20,664 nucleotides of DNA from an uncultured Prevotella sp. (GCA_937895845.1 CALBLK010000044.1:1-20664), one strand, 5' to 3'. Shown: positions 6,682 through 15,433, counted from the stretch's first letter. Numbers and translations: made by a program. The notes: generated by a model from the letters alone, not told the origin.

Positions 6682-8139
6682 ATGGGAGGATTCTTTGGAA
6701 CCATTTCCGTTAAATCGTGTATTGATGACCTATTTTACGGAACCGATTATAATTCTCATTTAGGTACAAAACGGGCAGGCCTCGTCACCTTTGACAAGAA
6801 ACACGGCTTCAGCCGGTCTATCCATAGTTTGGAAAGGGATTACTTCCGTTCAAAATTTGAGGACGAATTGGGTTCCTTTCATGGCAACCAGGGGCTTGGC
6901 GTTATCAGTGACACCGACCCGCAGCCAATCATTGTCAATTCCCACTTGGGGCGATATGCAGTGGTCACAGTGGCCAAAATTAACAACCAGAAGGAGATTG
7001 CACAAGAGTTACTGTCCAACAAAATGCACCTCAGCGAGCTATCGGCTAACACGATCAACCAGACAGAATTAGTGGCTCTTCTCATCAATATGGGCACAAC
7101 ATTTGTTGAAGGCATCAACCTTGTGTACAAACGCATCAAGGGTTCATGCTCTATGCTTGTTCTCACAGAAGACGGTATCATTGCCGCACGTGACTTTTTA
7201 GGCCGCACCCCAATCGTTATAGGCAAAAAGGACGGAGCTTACGCTGCTACAAGCGAGACCTCCAGTTTTCCGAATCTCGACTATGAGACTGTGAGGGACA
7301 TCGGCCCAGGCGAGATAGTCCGTCTCCGTGCCAATGGTATAGAAGTACTCCGGAAACCGTCTTCCTGTATGCAGATATGTTCTTTCCTGTGGGTTTACTA
7401 CGGTTTTCCCACAAGCGACTACGAGGGAGTCAACGTCGAGGAGATGCGCGAGCGCAACGGCAAGCTGATGGGAGAGGAAGACGACATAGAGGCTGACTGC
7501 GTTTGCGGCATTCCAGACTCCGGTGTCGGCGTTGCCTTAGGCTATGCAGAAGGTCACAAAATTCCGTACAAGCGTGCCGTCTTGAAGTACACCCCCACCT
7601 GGCCCAGAAGCTTTACACCCGGAAACCAAAGCCGAAGAAGTTTGGTAGCCAAGATGAAACTCATTCCCAACCGTGCCATCCTCAATGGCAAGCGTGTGGT
7701 GTTCTGCGATGACTCCATTGTCCGCGGCACTCAGTTGCGCGACAATGTGCGTATGTTTTTTGACTATGGTGCAAAGGAAGTGCATGCACGCATATCATGC
7801 CCTCCACTGGTCTATGGCTGCCCTTTCATTGGCTTCACCTCGTCAAAGAGCGACATGGAGCTGATTACCCGTACCATCATCAAGGACTTTGAGGGGGATG
7901 AGAACGCCAAGTTAGAACAATACGCCACAACTAATTCGCCAGAATATCAGCGCATGGTTAAAGAAATTGCCAAGCGCCTCGGACTTACAAGTCTCAAATT
8001 TAACAAGATAGAGACACTCATTCAATCTATCGGACTTCCTAAATGCAAGGTATGCACTCATTGCTTCGACGGAAGCAGCCGGTTCTACAATGAGACAGGA
8101 TGTCATCAAACAGAAGCACGGAAAGACCATGCAAGATAA
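6682..8139 (+). CDS. Amidophosphoribosyltransferase-like protein without catalytic cysteine
   Basis: A 485-residue PurF homologue. PurF makes 5-phosphoribosylamine from PRPP and glutamine: an N-terminal Ntn glutaminase with Cys at position 1 of the mature protein feeds ammonia to a phosphoribosyltransferase domain. Here the phosphoribosyltransferase half is well kept: CGIPDSGVGVALGYA (275-289), RSFTPGNQSRRSLVAKMKLIPN (309-330 region) and the PRPP loop VVFCDDSIVRGTQ (339-351). The glutaminase half is degenerate: it starts MGGFFGTISV instead of MCGIxG, the usual HxRYST reads VISDTD (74-79), and the AHNGN glutamine site reads VAKINN (97-102). Ammonia-dependent or non-canonical activity is inferred. 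I recall similar MGGFFG paralogues in other Bacteroidetes. A C-terminal KCKVCTHC (454-461) could bind metal. Its stop overlaps the next gene by 11 bases. Confidence 0.88.
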   Translation: MGGFFGTISVKSCIDDLFYGTDYNSHLGTKRAGLVTFDKKHGFSRSIHSLERDYFRSKFEDELGSFHGNQGLGVISDTDPQPIIVNSHLGRYAVVTVAKINNQKEIAQELLSNKMHLSELSANTINQTELVALLINMGTTFVEGINLVYKRIKGSCSMLVLTEDGIIAARDFLGRTPIVIGKKDGAYAATSETSSFPNLDYETVRDIGPGEIVRLRANGIEVLRKPSSCMQICSFLWVYYGFPTSDYEGVNVEEMRERNGKLMGEEDDIEADCVCGIPDSGVGVALGYAEGHKIPYKRAVLKYTPTWPRSFTPGNQSRRSLVAKMKLIPNRAILNGKRVVFCDDSIVRGTQLRDNVRMFFDYGAKEVHARISCPPLVYGCPFIGFTSSKSDMELITRTIIKDFEGDENAKLEQYATTNSPEYQRMVKEIAKRLGLTSLKFNKIETLIQSIGLPKCKVCTHCFDGSSRFYNETGCHQTEARKDHAR

Positions 8140-9124
8140 CCCATTAGCACCGCCAGCAAGTGACAGCCCTCTGATTAGCTTCATTATCACCTACCACGAA
8201 GAACCCATCGAAATGGTGAGTGAGTGTATAGACAGCATATGCACACTCTCGCTCAGCCCCTCTGAGCGAGAAATCATTTTGGTTGACGATGGCTCTGCAA
8301 CCACACCTTTACCCGCCTTACAGGACATAGCTGACCAAATCATCTACATCCGGCAGCCAAACAGGGGCTTGAGTGATGCTCGTAACACCGGCATCCAACA
8401 GGCAACCGGACAATGGTTGCAGTTTGTTGACGCTGATGACAAACTGATTCCGTCCGTTTACGAATGTTGCCTGGATATCACCAGATACAAACAGACGGAC
8501 ATGGTTATGTTTGACTTCACCAGCAACAGGCAGTCAGCCACACTCAACTTCGAAATGCCAACCTCCCCTGTCACCGGCACCCAACTGTTGCGTTCTAAAA
8601 ATATCCATGCTTCAGCCTGCTGCTACATTTTCCGGCGCAGCATCTTGGGCAACCTCAGATTCCACTCTGGCATCTATCATGAGGACGAGGAATTTACTCC
8701 ACAGCTTTTGCTCAGGGCTGAGAGCGTCTACGCCACAACACAAAAAGCCTATTGGTATCGCCAGCGCAAAGGCTCCATCACATCTGCCACGAGCACCAAA
8801 AAACGCCTCAAGCGCCTACATGACACCAAGGCCATCATCCTGCGCTTGCGCGACCTCAGCGACACCCTACCTGTTGACGACCGCCTCGCCATGCAACGGC
8901 GTGTGGCCCAGCTCACGATGGACTATATCTATAAAATCATGACCGAGACCTCCAACAAACGTTTCTTAAACGACGAGTTGGAGCAACTAAGGCAGCAAGG
9001 GCTCTTTCCACTCCCAGACCGCAACTATTCACAGAAATACAATTGGTTCAGACGATTGTCCACACACCGTATAGGATTAAACATGATGGCTCTGTTCCTT
9101 CCCCTACTTAAAAAAGAGCGATGA
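8129..9124 (+). CDS. Glycosyltransferase family 2 protein
   Basis: Predicted cytoplasmic or membrane-associated inverting glycosyltransferase (GT-A fold, PF00535), 331 residues. It shows LISFIITYHEE (15-25), the nucleotide-binding VDDGS (52-56), GLSDARNTGI (80-89) and the metal-binding DxD in FVDADD (Asp101, Asp103), all typical of GT2. The acceptor and sugar are not predictable. ATG 8129 was chosen over 8090 because GGAAAG lies just upstream and the overlap with the PurF-like gene shrinks to 11 bases. The C-terminus has a basic, hydrophobic stretch (HRIGLNMMALFLPLLKKER) that may touch the membrane. The last four bases overlap the next gene as ATGA, so both are translationally coupled. Confidence 0.9.
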   Translation: MQDNPLAPPASDSPLISFIITYHEEPIEMVSECIDSICTLSLSPSEREIILVDDGSATTPLPALQDIADQIIYIRQPNRGLSDARNTGIQQATGQWLQFVDADDKLIPSVYECCLDITRYKQTDMVMFDFTSNRQSATLNFEMPTSPVTGTQLLRSKNIHASACCYIFRRSILGNLRFHSGIYHEDEEFTPQLLLRAESVYATTQKAYWYRQRKGSITSATSTKKRLKRLHDTKAIILRLRDLSDTLPVDDRLAMQRRVAQLTMDYIYKIMTETSNKRFLNDELEQLRQQGLFPLPDRNYSQKYNWFRRLSTHRIGLNMMALFLPLLKKER

Positions 9125-10221
9125 AAATTCTTCTGTTGGGCGAATACAGCAACGTACATGCCACACTTGCCTTGGGTCTGCGTGAGTTAGGGCACACTGT
9201 GACAGTGGCATCCAATGGAGACTTTTGGAAAGGCTATTCACGCGACATAGACCTTGCCCGCCGGGCTGGCATCATGGGGGGCGTGTCATTCGCATTTCGC
9301 TTGGCCAAGGCCTTGACAGACTTCAGGGGCTACGACATTGTGCAACTCATCAATCCAATGTTTCTGGAAATCAAATCCGAGAAACTTTTCTACATCTACA
9401 AATATTTAAGAAGACACAACAGGCACCTTGTTCTTGGAGCATTCGGAATGGACTGGTATTGGGTGCATACCAACACTTATAATAAACCTTTGCGTTACAG
9501 CGATTTTAATATCGGAGACTCTGTCCGCCAGAACCCCGATGCCATCAAAGAGCGAAAAGACTGGCTGAACACTCCAAAGGAGCAACTAAACAAATATATT
9601 GCAAACGACTGTGATGGCATTGTTGCGGGGCTGTATGAATACTGGGTGTGTTACCATCCTGTGTTCCCCGGAAAAACAACGTTCATCCCTTTTCCGATAC
9701 AAATGCCGCTGACAGAAGCTGACTGCCAATTCAGCAAGCCGCTCAAACTGTTCATCGGCATCAACAAATCCAGAGATGCCTATAAGGGGACAGACATTAT
9801 GCTTCGCGCCGCAGAAGCAATCGTCAAAAACTACCCCGGCCGTGTCACACTTCACAAAGCCATGTCTGTCCCCTTTTGCACCTATCAGAAAATGATGGAT
9901 GGCAGCGATGCCATATTAGACCAGCTCTACAGTTACACACCATCCATGAACCCATTGCTGGCCATGTCGAAAGGCATTATCTGCATTGGCGGTGGAGAAC
10001 CAGAGAATTACGCCATTATCCATGAGGATGAACTTCATCCTATTGTCAATGTAACACCTTCTTACGAAAGCGTCTACGCGCAATTAGAGTCATTGGTTCT
10101 CCACCCAGAATGTATCGCCAAGCTAAAAAGGGACAGTGTAAGATATGTCCGGAAACATCATGACTATCTCAAAGTGGCCAGACAATACGCCACATTTTAC
10201 CAACAGTTAACCAAGCTGTAG
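9121..10221 (+). CDS. GT4-like glycosyltransferase (GT-B fold)
   Basis: A 366-residue protein starting MKILLLGEYSNVHATLALGLRELGHTVTVASNG, the Rossmann opening with a glycine-rich loop seen in GT-B transferases. The second half holds LKLFIGINKSRDAYKGTDIMLRAA, close to the family 'GR...KG' phosphate-binding region, and an acidic GGGEPENY (about 286-295) near the place of the donor E-x7-E motif, though the motif itself is not canonical. The donor sugar is unknown. It begins inside the GT2 stop codon (ATGA), and ends the three-gene run; a 158-bp gap follows. Pairing of a GT2 and a GT4 suggests a small glycan or glycolipid pathway, but no polymerase or flippase is near. Confidence 0.82.
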   Translation: MKILLLGEYSNVHATLALGLRELGHTVTVASNGDFWKGYSRDIDLARRAGIMGGVSFAFRLAKALTDFRGYDIVQLINPMFLEIKSEKLFYIYKYLRRHNRHLVLGAFGMDWYWVHTNTYNKPLRYSDFNIGDSVRQNPDAIKERKDWLNTPKEQLNKYIANDCDGIVAGLYEYWVCYHPVFPGKTTFIPFPIQMPLTEADCQFSKPLKLFIGINKSRDAYKGTDIMLRAAEAIVKNYPGRVTLHKAMSVPFCTYQKMMDGSDAILDQLYSYTPSMNPLLAMSKGIICIGGGEPENYAIIHEDELHPIVNVTPSYESVYAQLESLVLHPECIAKLKRDSVRYVRKHHDYLKVARQYATFYQQLTKL

Positions 10222-10331
10222 CACTTAACGGCCCGCAAGAATTGTTCATTACAAACTCACCGCATATTTTCACAACTGCATTTGTTCCATAAAATATTCA
10301 GCAAAGCAATGTAGATTCAGCCAAAAACAAA

Positions 10332-10339
10332 TAACTTTG
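10332..10339 (+). promoter_or_regulatory. -7 box upstream of the RND efflux operon
   Basis: TAACTTTG matches TAnnTTTG, 40 bases ahead of the adaptor ATG. No convincing -33 TTTG lies at the usual spacing. AGAAAGG just before the ATG may serve for ribosome binding. No local regulator gene (TetR, MarR or two-component) is next to the operon. Confidence 0.55.
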
Positions 10340-10379
10340 CAACCGTGTTTGAAACATAGATAAAAGATACACAGAAAGG

Positions 10380-11414
10380 ATGAAAAGTAAAGCGATGATA
10401 ATGTGCACAGTCATGGCAGCTATCGTGACAGCCGGTTGCACAAATAAGGAAAAACGCCAGCCAAAAGCCCCTGTGAATGTAAGCGTGATGATTGCCGGGT
10501 CACCTACAACAGCCCACGGACAAACCTATGTGGGGACAGTGGAAGAGAAGAGCGGAACACTGCTGAGCTTTGAGGTGCCTGGCAATGTGACCACACTCAA
10601 GGTGCAGGAAGGCGACCGTGTAGCCAAAGGGCAACTAATAGGCACCGTCCAGCCCAACACGCTGCGCGATGCCCACCAAGCCACGCTAACCTCACTCCGC
10701 CAAGCACAGGATGCCTACCGGCGCATGAAGCCTCTGCATGACCAGGGGGTCATATCGGAAATGCAGTGGGTAGACGTGGAGAGCAAGCTCCAACAGGCTG
10801 AAGCAGCTGAGCGCATGGCCCGCGAACAGCTGGGGCACACGACACTGCGAGCACCATTTGATGGTGTCATCGCCGCACGCTATGCCGATCCTGGCATGAA
10901 TGTCATCGCCGGACAACAGATATACAGGCTGGTAGACATTAAAACTGTAGAAATTAAGATTGATGTACCCGAAAATGAGATATACGCCATTCAAAAAGGA
11001 CAGGTAGCCCAACTGACCGTCAAGGCTGCGGGCAACTTGACTGCCACTGGACACGTCAGCGAAAAGAGCATCGTGGCCAACGCACTGTCACACACTTACA
11101 GCGTTAAAATCACCACGCCAAACTCCGAAGGAAAACTCATGCCAGGCATGGTGTGCGATGTGGCCTTGAAAAGGCACAGTGGCACTGGCATGACAAAGCC
11201 TATACTCCTGCCTGCGCAATGTGTGGAATTGGACACTGACGGCCGGCGTTTTGTATGGGTGGCAGAGAACGGAATGGCACAGCAACGCTATGTTACCGTG
11301 GGCGACTTCATGGGCGACGGAATTATGGTGACGCAGGGAATCAGTCCCGGCGAATCAGTCATCACGGAAGGAATGCAGAAAGTGAGTGACGGAATGAAAG
11401 TAAGGGCAAAATGA
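10380..11414 (+). CDS. RND efflux periplasmic adaptor lipoprotein
   Basis: Membrane fusion protein that joins an inner-membrane RND pump to an outer-membrane channel, 344 residues. The N-terminus is a lipoprotein signal: MKSKAMIMCTVMAAIVTAGC with lipobox cysteine C20, so it is anchored to a membrane on the periplasmic side. Then come the lipoyl/barrel-sandwich half (GTLLSFEVPGNVTTLKVQEGDRVAKGQ), an alpha-hairpin rich in Ala/Gln/Glu (about 95-145), the second lipoyl half (LRAPFDGVIAARYADPGMNV) and a beta-barrel region with GKLMPGMVCDV, all HlyD/AcrA-family landmarks. It overlaps the permease by ATGA. Drug or substrate range cannot be told; Bacteroidetes pumps of this type export toxic compounds, detergents or siderophore-like molecules. 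Confidence 0.93.
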   Translation: MKSKAMIMCTVMAAIVTAGCTNKEKRQPKAPVNVSVMIAGSPTTAHGQTYVGTVEEKSGTLLSFEVPGNVTTLKVQEGDRVAKGQLIGTVQPNTLRDAHQATLTSLRQAQDAYRRMKPLHDQGVISEMQWVDVESKLQQAEAAERMAREQLGHTTLRAPFDGVIAARYADPGMNVIAGQQIYRLVDIKTVEIKIDVPENEIYAIQKGQVAQLTVKAAGNLTATGHVSEKSIVANALSHTYSVKITTPNSEGKLMPGMVCDVALKRHSGTGMTKPILLPAQCVELDTDGRRFVWVAENGMAQQRYVTVGDFMGDGIMVTQGISPGESVITEGMQKVSDGMKVRAK

Positions 11415-14400
11415 AAAAGAAGAGTTTCATCGAGTCAGCCATGGCCGGCCACAACATTGTCATCTTGCTGGTGGCCATGCTGGTGCTTACGGGAATAGCA
11501 GGACTGGTGCTGATGCCCAAAGAGGAGATGCCCGAATTCACAATACGGCAAGGAGCCGTAGTGGCCGTCTACCCTGGCGCCACATCGGCACAGGTGGAAG
11601 AGCGGGTGACCAGACAGTTGGAAGACTTTATCTTCACCTACAAGGAGGTGAACAAGAAAAAGACCTACTCAAGGAGCAAGGATGGAATGTCCATCGTTTA
11701 CGTGGAGCTGAACGATAACGTGGAAGACAAGGATGCATTCTGGTCAAAGTTCAAGCACGGTCTGGCCAACTTCAAGAGCAACCTGCCGGCCGGTGTGTTG
11801 GCCTTGCAAGCCATAGACGACATCGCCGACACGTCGGCTCTGCTAATCACGATAGACAGCAGTCAGAAGACCTACCGTGAACTGCGGCAGTATCTGGACG
11901 ACCTCAAGGAGAAACTACGGCGCATCGATGCCATTTCCAATCTGCGCACCTACGGCATGCAGAATGAGCAGGTGACAGTATATCTCGATCAGGACAAGCT
12001 GTCCCAATACGGCCTCGGCCCATACACTCTAATCAACGATTTGGGGCTTCAGGGACTCACTATCCCCAGTGGCACCGTGGACAATGGGCAGACACTCTCA
12101 CCCATACATATCAAGGACTCCTACTGTTCCGAGCGTGACGTGGCTCAGCAGATAGTCTTCCACGATGCACAAGGTCACACGCTGCGACTGAAAGACGTTG
12201 CCAGGGTGGTCAGAGAATATCCTAAACAGGACAAGTATATCAGCAGCGATGGACGCAAGTGTGTGCTGTTGTCGGTAGAGATGCGCAAGGGAAACGATAT
12301 CGTAAAGATGGGGCGTGAGGTACACAGCATCATTGACAGCTACAGTCAGACCCTGCCCGATGATGTGCACATCAACGTCATCACCGACCAAAGCAAGGTG
12401 GTGGGCGAGTCGGTGGTCAACTTCCTCCGTGAGCTGCTCATCTCGGTAATCGCTGTCATCATTGTAGTCATCCTACTTATGCCACGGCGTGTCGCCGAGG
12501 TTTCAGCCTTGTCAATACCCATTACCATTTTCTGCTCCGTTGGCCTGTTTTATATCTTTGGGATGGAACTGAACACCGTCACCCTAGCGGCACTCATCGT
12601 CACTCTGGGCATGGTGGTAGATGACTCTGTAGTCATCATTGACAACTACATGGAGAAGCTCAGTCATGGCATGAGCAGGTGGGACGCCGCGATAGCCGCT
12701 CCACGAGAGTTCTTCATGTCGGTACTGTCAGCAACGCTGTCCATCAGCCTCACCTTCTTCCCTTTCCTCTTCACCATGCACGGCGACATGGGTGACTTTG
12801 TGAAATCGTTTCCCTGGGCCATGTTCATCATCCTAAGCATATCGCTCAGCGTGTCGCTTCTGCTCACACCTTATTTGCAATACAAGCTGATACTCCCTGC
12901 GGCCAATGACGGGAAGAACAGCAATGGGAAAGAGGTGCAAACGAAAAAGAAAAGAACACCACTCGACTATCTACAAATGGGTTACGCATGGCTACTGGCT
13001 CACTGCTTCGCTCATCCTAAATGGACTTTAGGCGGGGCCGCGGCACTCGTTGCCATCGGTGGCATGACGCTGGCCAACCTGCCCCAACGCATGATGCCGC
13101 TGGCCGAACGCAACCAGTTTGCAGTGGAATTCTACTTGCCCAACGGCACGCCAGCCCGACAGACAGCTGCTGTGGCTGATAGTATGGCACACATTCTGAA
13201 ACGCGACCCGAGGGTGACGGCTGTTACCACGTTTATCGGACAGGGGTCACCGCGGTTCAACGTGACCTATGCACCACAGATAGGCGGCACCAATTTTGCC
13301 CAGTTTATCGTCAACACCCACAACAACGAGGCCACAGCCGATGTGCTCGATGACTACGCTGACAAATACTCAGTATACTTTCCAAACGCTTATGTGCGCT
13401 GGAAACAAATGGACTATAACAATGCAGCCTACCCCATTGAGATACGCATCAGCGGCGACAGTATCAAGGAACTGAAGGAGGCCGCCAGCCAGGTGGCCGA
13501 TATCATGCGCCACACAGAGGGTCTCACCTTGGTGCGTACCAACTATGAGGAGCCCACACCGGGCATTAGCGTCACACCCGATGCGACCGAAGCCAACCGG
13601 CTTGGCCTTAACAAGACATTGCTGTCAGCTGATCTGGCCGTACACTATGGCGACGGCCTCCCCGTGGCTACTATGTGGGAGGGCGACTACCCCGTAAGTG
13701 TCGTGCTGAAGTCAGAACGGTCTGACAGCGACGCTACCCTGTCGCTGGCCAGCGAGTACATCCCTGTTTTGGGCGGCGCACAGTCCGTGCCACTTCGTCA
13801 GGTTGCCGACGTGCGTCCCGACTGGACTGACGGGTGCATCGTTCGACGCAATGGCGTTCGCACCATATCAGTGGTGGCCGAACCGATGCGGGGCTACAAT
13901 GTTGATCGTGTTACCGAACGGGTACAGCATGAGTTGGCTGGGCTTAAGTTGCCAGCCTCGCTGTCTGTAACCACAGGCGGCATGTATGAAAAGGACTGCG
14001 AAACCCTACCTATGGTGGTATCGGGCGTGGCGGTGGCTGTCTTCATCATCTTCTTCATCTTGCTGTTCCACTTCAAACGCATCAGTCTGGCCCTGGTCAA
14101 TCTTTCAGCGATGGCTCTATGTGTGTTCGGCGCTGCAGTGGGACTGGTTGTGACGGGCTACGATGTGAGCATCACCTGCATCCTTGGGCTGGTGAGCCTG
14201 ATGGGTATTCTTGTGCGCAACGGTATCATTATGCTTGACTATGCCGAGGAGTTGCGGCGCGATGAAAATATGACCGTACGCCAGGCCGCCCAGCACGCCG
14301 GCGAACGCCGCATGCGCCCCATTTTTCTCACCTCTGCAGCAGCCAGCGTCGGTGTGCTGCCTATGATGATGGAGAACAACACCTTGTGGTCACCGATGGG

Positions 14401-14494
14401 AGCGGTAATATTCTTCGGCACGCTCATTTCGATGGTTCTTATAGCCACTGTGCTGCCAGTGGCATACTGGATGGTGTTTGACCGGAAAAAGTGA
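11411..14494 (+). CDS. RND efflux transporter permease (AcrB-type)
   Basis: A 1027-residue proton-driven inner-membrane pump, normal length for the HAE/RND family. TM1 follows a short basic start (NIVILLVAMLVLTGIAGLVLMPKEEMPEF), then the first periplasmic domain, a TM2-6 block (about 340-480), a linker loop rich in Lys, a second TM start near 535, the second periplasmic domain, and a final TM block. TM4 holds GMVVDDSVVIIDN with Asp404 and Asp405, equal to the Asp407/Asp408 proton-relay pair of AcrB, so it should be active. The C-terminal block has MGILVRNGIIMLDYAEE and RRMRPIFLTS, both typical. No outer-membrane factor (TolC/OprM) lies next to it. A short repeat element starts 22 bases after its stop. 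Confidence 0.95.
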   Translation: MKKKSFIESAMAGHNIVILLVAMLVLTGIAGLVLMPKEEMPEFTIRQGAVVAVYPGATSAQVEERVTRQLEDFIFTYKEVNKKKTYSRSKDGMSIVYVELNDNVEDKDAFWSKFKHGLANFKSNLPAGVLALQAIDDIADTSALLITIDSSQKTYRELRQYLDDLKEKLRRIDAISNLRTYGMQNEQVTVYLDQDKLSQYGLGPYTLINDLGLQGLTIPSGTVDNGQTLSPIHIKDSYCSERDVAQQIVFHDAQGHTLRLKDVARVVREYPKQDKYISSDGRKCVLLSVEMRKGNDIVKMGREVHSIIDSYSQTLPDDVHINVITDQSKVVGESVVNFLRELLISVIAVIIVVILLMPRRVAEVSALSIPITIFCSVGLFYIFGMELNTVTLAALIVTLGMVVDDSVVIIDNYMEKLSHGMSRWDAAIAAPREFFMSVLSATLSISLTFFPFLFTMHGDMGDFVKSFPWAMFIILSISLSVSLLLTPYLQYKLILPAANDGKNSNGKEVQTKKKRTPLDYLQMGYAWLLAHCFAHPKWTLGGAAALVAIGGMTLANLPQRMMPLAERNQFAVEFYLPNGTPARQTAAVADSMAHILKRDPRVTAVTTFIGQGSPRFNVTYAPQIGGTNFAQFIVNTHNNEATADVLDDYADKYSVYFPNAYVRWKQMDYNNAAYPIEIRISGDSIKELKEAASQVADIMRHTEGLTLVRTNYEEPTPGISVTPDATEANRLGLNKTLLSADLAVHYGDGLPVATMWEGDYPVSVVLKSERSDSDATLSLASEYIPVLGGAQSVPLRQVADVRPDWTDGCIVRRNGVRTISVVAEPMRGYNVDRVTERVQHELAGLKLPASLSVTTGGMYEKDCETLPMVVSGVAVAVFIIFFILLFHFKRISLALVNLSAMALCVFGAAVGLVVTGYDVSITCILGLVSLMGILVRNGIIMLDYAEELRRDENMTVRQAAQHAGERRMRPIFLTSAAASVGVLPMMMENNTLWSPMGAVIFFGTLISMVLIATVLPVAYWMVFDRKK

Positions 14495-14516
14495 GCAGAC
14501 CAGACACCCCCATCTG

Positions 14517-14680
14517 TCATCAGCCCAAAACAGGCAATACCATGGGCTTGTTTCCACTCTTTCCGGCCCTTGTCACTGTTTCTTCTGGCAGATGCCGTCA
14601 GCATTTTGCCATAGCCCACACCATGGCTTCAGCACTTCCGTTGCAAACAGTCCGAAACAAGCAGCAATCTGGGACGAAAC
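14517..14680 (+). repeat. Dispersed intergenic repeat, copy B
   Basis: 164 bp homologous to 6367-6532, same orientation, starting 22 bases after the permease stop. Conserved stretches include CTTGTCAC, TGCCGTCAG, GCCATAG, CCGTTGCAA, GAAACAAGCAGC and CTGGGACGAAAC. A 9-bp inverted repeat GCTTGTTTC (14546-14554) and GAAACAAGC (14654-14662) closes the core; in copy A only the right arm is intact. The central hairpin of copy A is still there but with one mismatch (14608-14627). It lies between convergent genes, just before the rpsP terminator. A reading frame through it does not stay in register with copy A. Confidence 0.8.
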
Positions 14681-14703
14681 CGAGACTTAATCCCCAAACA
14701 CAC

Positions 14704-14735
14704 AAAGAAGAGACTGGAAGCCCAGCCTCTTCTTT
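14704..14735 (-). terminator. rpsP terminator, possibly bidirectional
   Basis: A 14-bp stem with a 4-base loop: arms 14704-14717 and 14722-14735. Written on the minus strand it is AAAGAAGAGGCTGG, loop GCTT, CCAGTCTCTTCTTT; the one odd pair is G-U on that strand but an A-C mismatch on the plus strand, so it is fully paired only in minus-strand RNA. A U-rich arm end (CTTCTTTGTGTGTTTGG) supports termination of rpsP; it could also stop plus-strand transcripts from the efflux operon (tail TTCTTTTCTGC). Confidence 0.7.
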
Positions 14736-14771
14736 TCTGCGTGAAGTCTTTAGGAAATAAAAACAACAGAT

Positions 14772-15335
14772 TTATGCCTCTGCAGGTGCCTCTGTCTCGG
14801 CATTCTCAGCAGGTGCCTCGGCAGCGGCAGCCTCAGCTGCTTTCGCAGCCTCTTCCTCTGCCTTTGCAGCAGCAATAGCGGCTTTCTTGTCTGCCACCTT
14901 TTTGGCAATCTCCTCGTTGATTTTCTTCTCAGCAGCCAGTTCTTTGGCTACGGCATCCTTTTTAGCCTTCGCCATCTGCTCGCGAACAACATCCAAGCCT
15001 TTCACCTTGTCTGCCTTCCAAGCATCAAACTTTTCCTGAGCTACAGCCTCATCAAAAGCGCCTTTCTTCACACCGCCACGGAGGTGCTTCATCAAGTAAA
15101 CACCCTCGTCACTCAAAATGTTGCGAACTGTGTCTGTGGGCTGCGCACCAGTCTCTACCCAATAAAGGGCACGGTCAAAATTCAAATCTACTGTGGCAGG
15201 ATTGGTGTTAGGATTGTAAGTACCAATCTTTTCAGTAAATTTACCATCACGTGGTGCTCTTGCGTCAGCGATTACAATGCTATAAAAAGCATAGTTCTTG
15301 CGACCGCCACGCTGCAATCTGATTCTTGTTGCCAT
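14772..15335 (-). CDS. rpsP: 30S ribosomal protein S16 with long C-terminal extension
   Basis: Small-subunit ribosomal protein that binds 16S rRNA during early assembly. Residues 1-85 form the S16 core: MATRIRLQRGGRKNYAFYSIV, ADARAPRDGKFTEKIGTYNP, and DTVRNILSDEGVYLMKH. The core alone is about 80-90 residues in most bacteria; here a tail of about 100 residues follows, rich in Ala, Lys and Glu and probably a long helix or disordered arm (repeats of AEEEAAKAAEAAAAEAPAE). Such tails are usual in Bacteroidetes S16. The ATG at 15335 fits the conserved start. It is a single-gene unit with its own promoter box and terminator, not joined to rimM-trmD as in Proteobacteria. Confidence 0.96.
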   Translation of the reverse strand: MATRIRLQRGGRKNYAFYSIVIADARAPRDGKFTEKIGTYNPNTNPATVDLNFDRALYWVETGAQPTDTVRNILSDEGVYLMKHLRGGVKKGAFDEAVAQEKFDAWKADKVKGLDVVREQMAKAKKDAVAKELAAEKKINEEIAKKVADKKAAIAAAKAEEEAAKAAEAAAAEAPAENAETEAPAEA

Positions 15336-15391
15336 TGTTTATTTGTTTAATTAGGTTTGAATTTAAAGCTACTATCTCGTAATAGCGGCTG

Positions 15392-15399
15392 CAAAGATA
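15392..15399 (-). promoter_or_regulatory. -7 box of rpsP promoter
   Basis: The minus strand reads TATCTTTG, a perfect TAnnTTTG box, 56 bases before the rpsP ATG. The -33 region is AT-rich without a clear TTG at 19-21 bases. The short leader contains no recognised ribosomal-protein binding structure. Confidence 0.6.
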
Positions 15400-15433
15400 C
15401 TAATTATTTAGATTATTTAGACGTTCTTGCGCC

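Noticed and set aside
10222..10379. Possible third copy of the dispersed repeat in the gap before the RND operon
   Set aside because: None of the conserved blocks (GAAACAAGCAGC, CTGGGACGAAAC, CCGTTGCAA) is found there.
14491..14760. 89-codon frame across repeat copy B and the rpsP terminator
   Set aside because: It runs through a non-coding repeat and a terminator stem and has no recognisable domain or supporting start signal.
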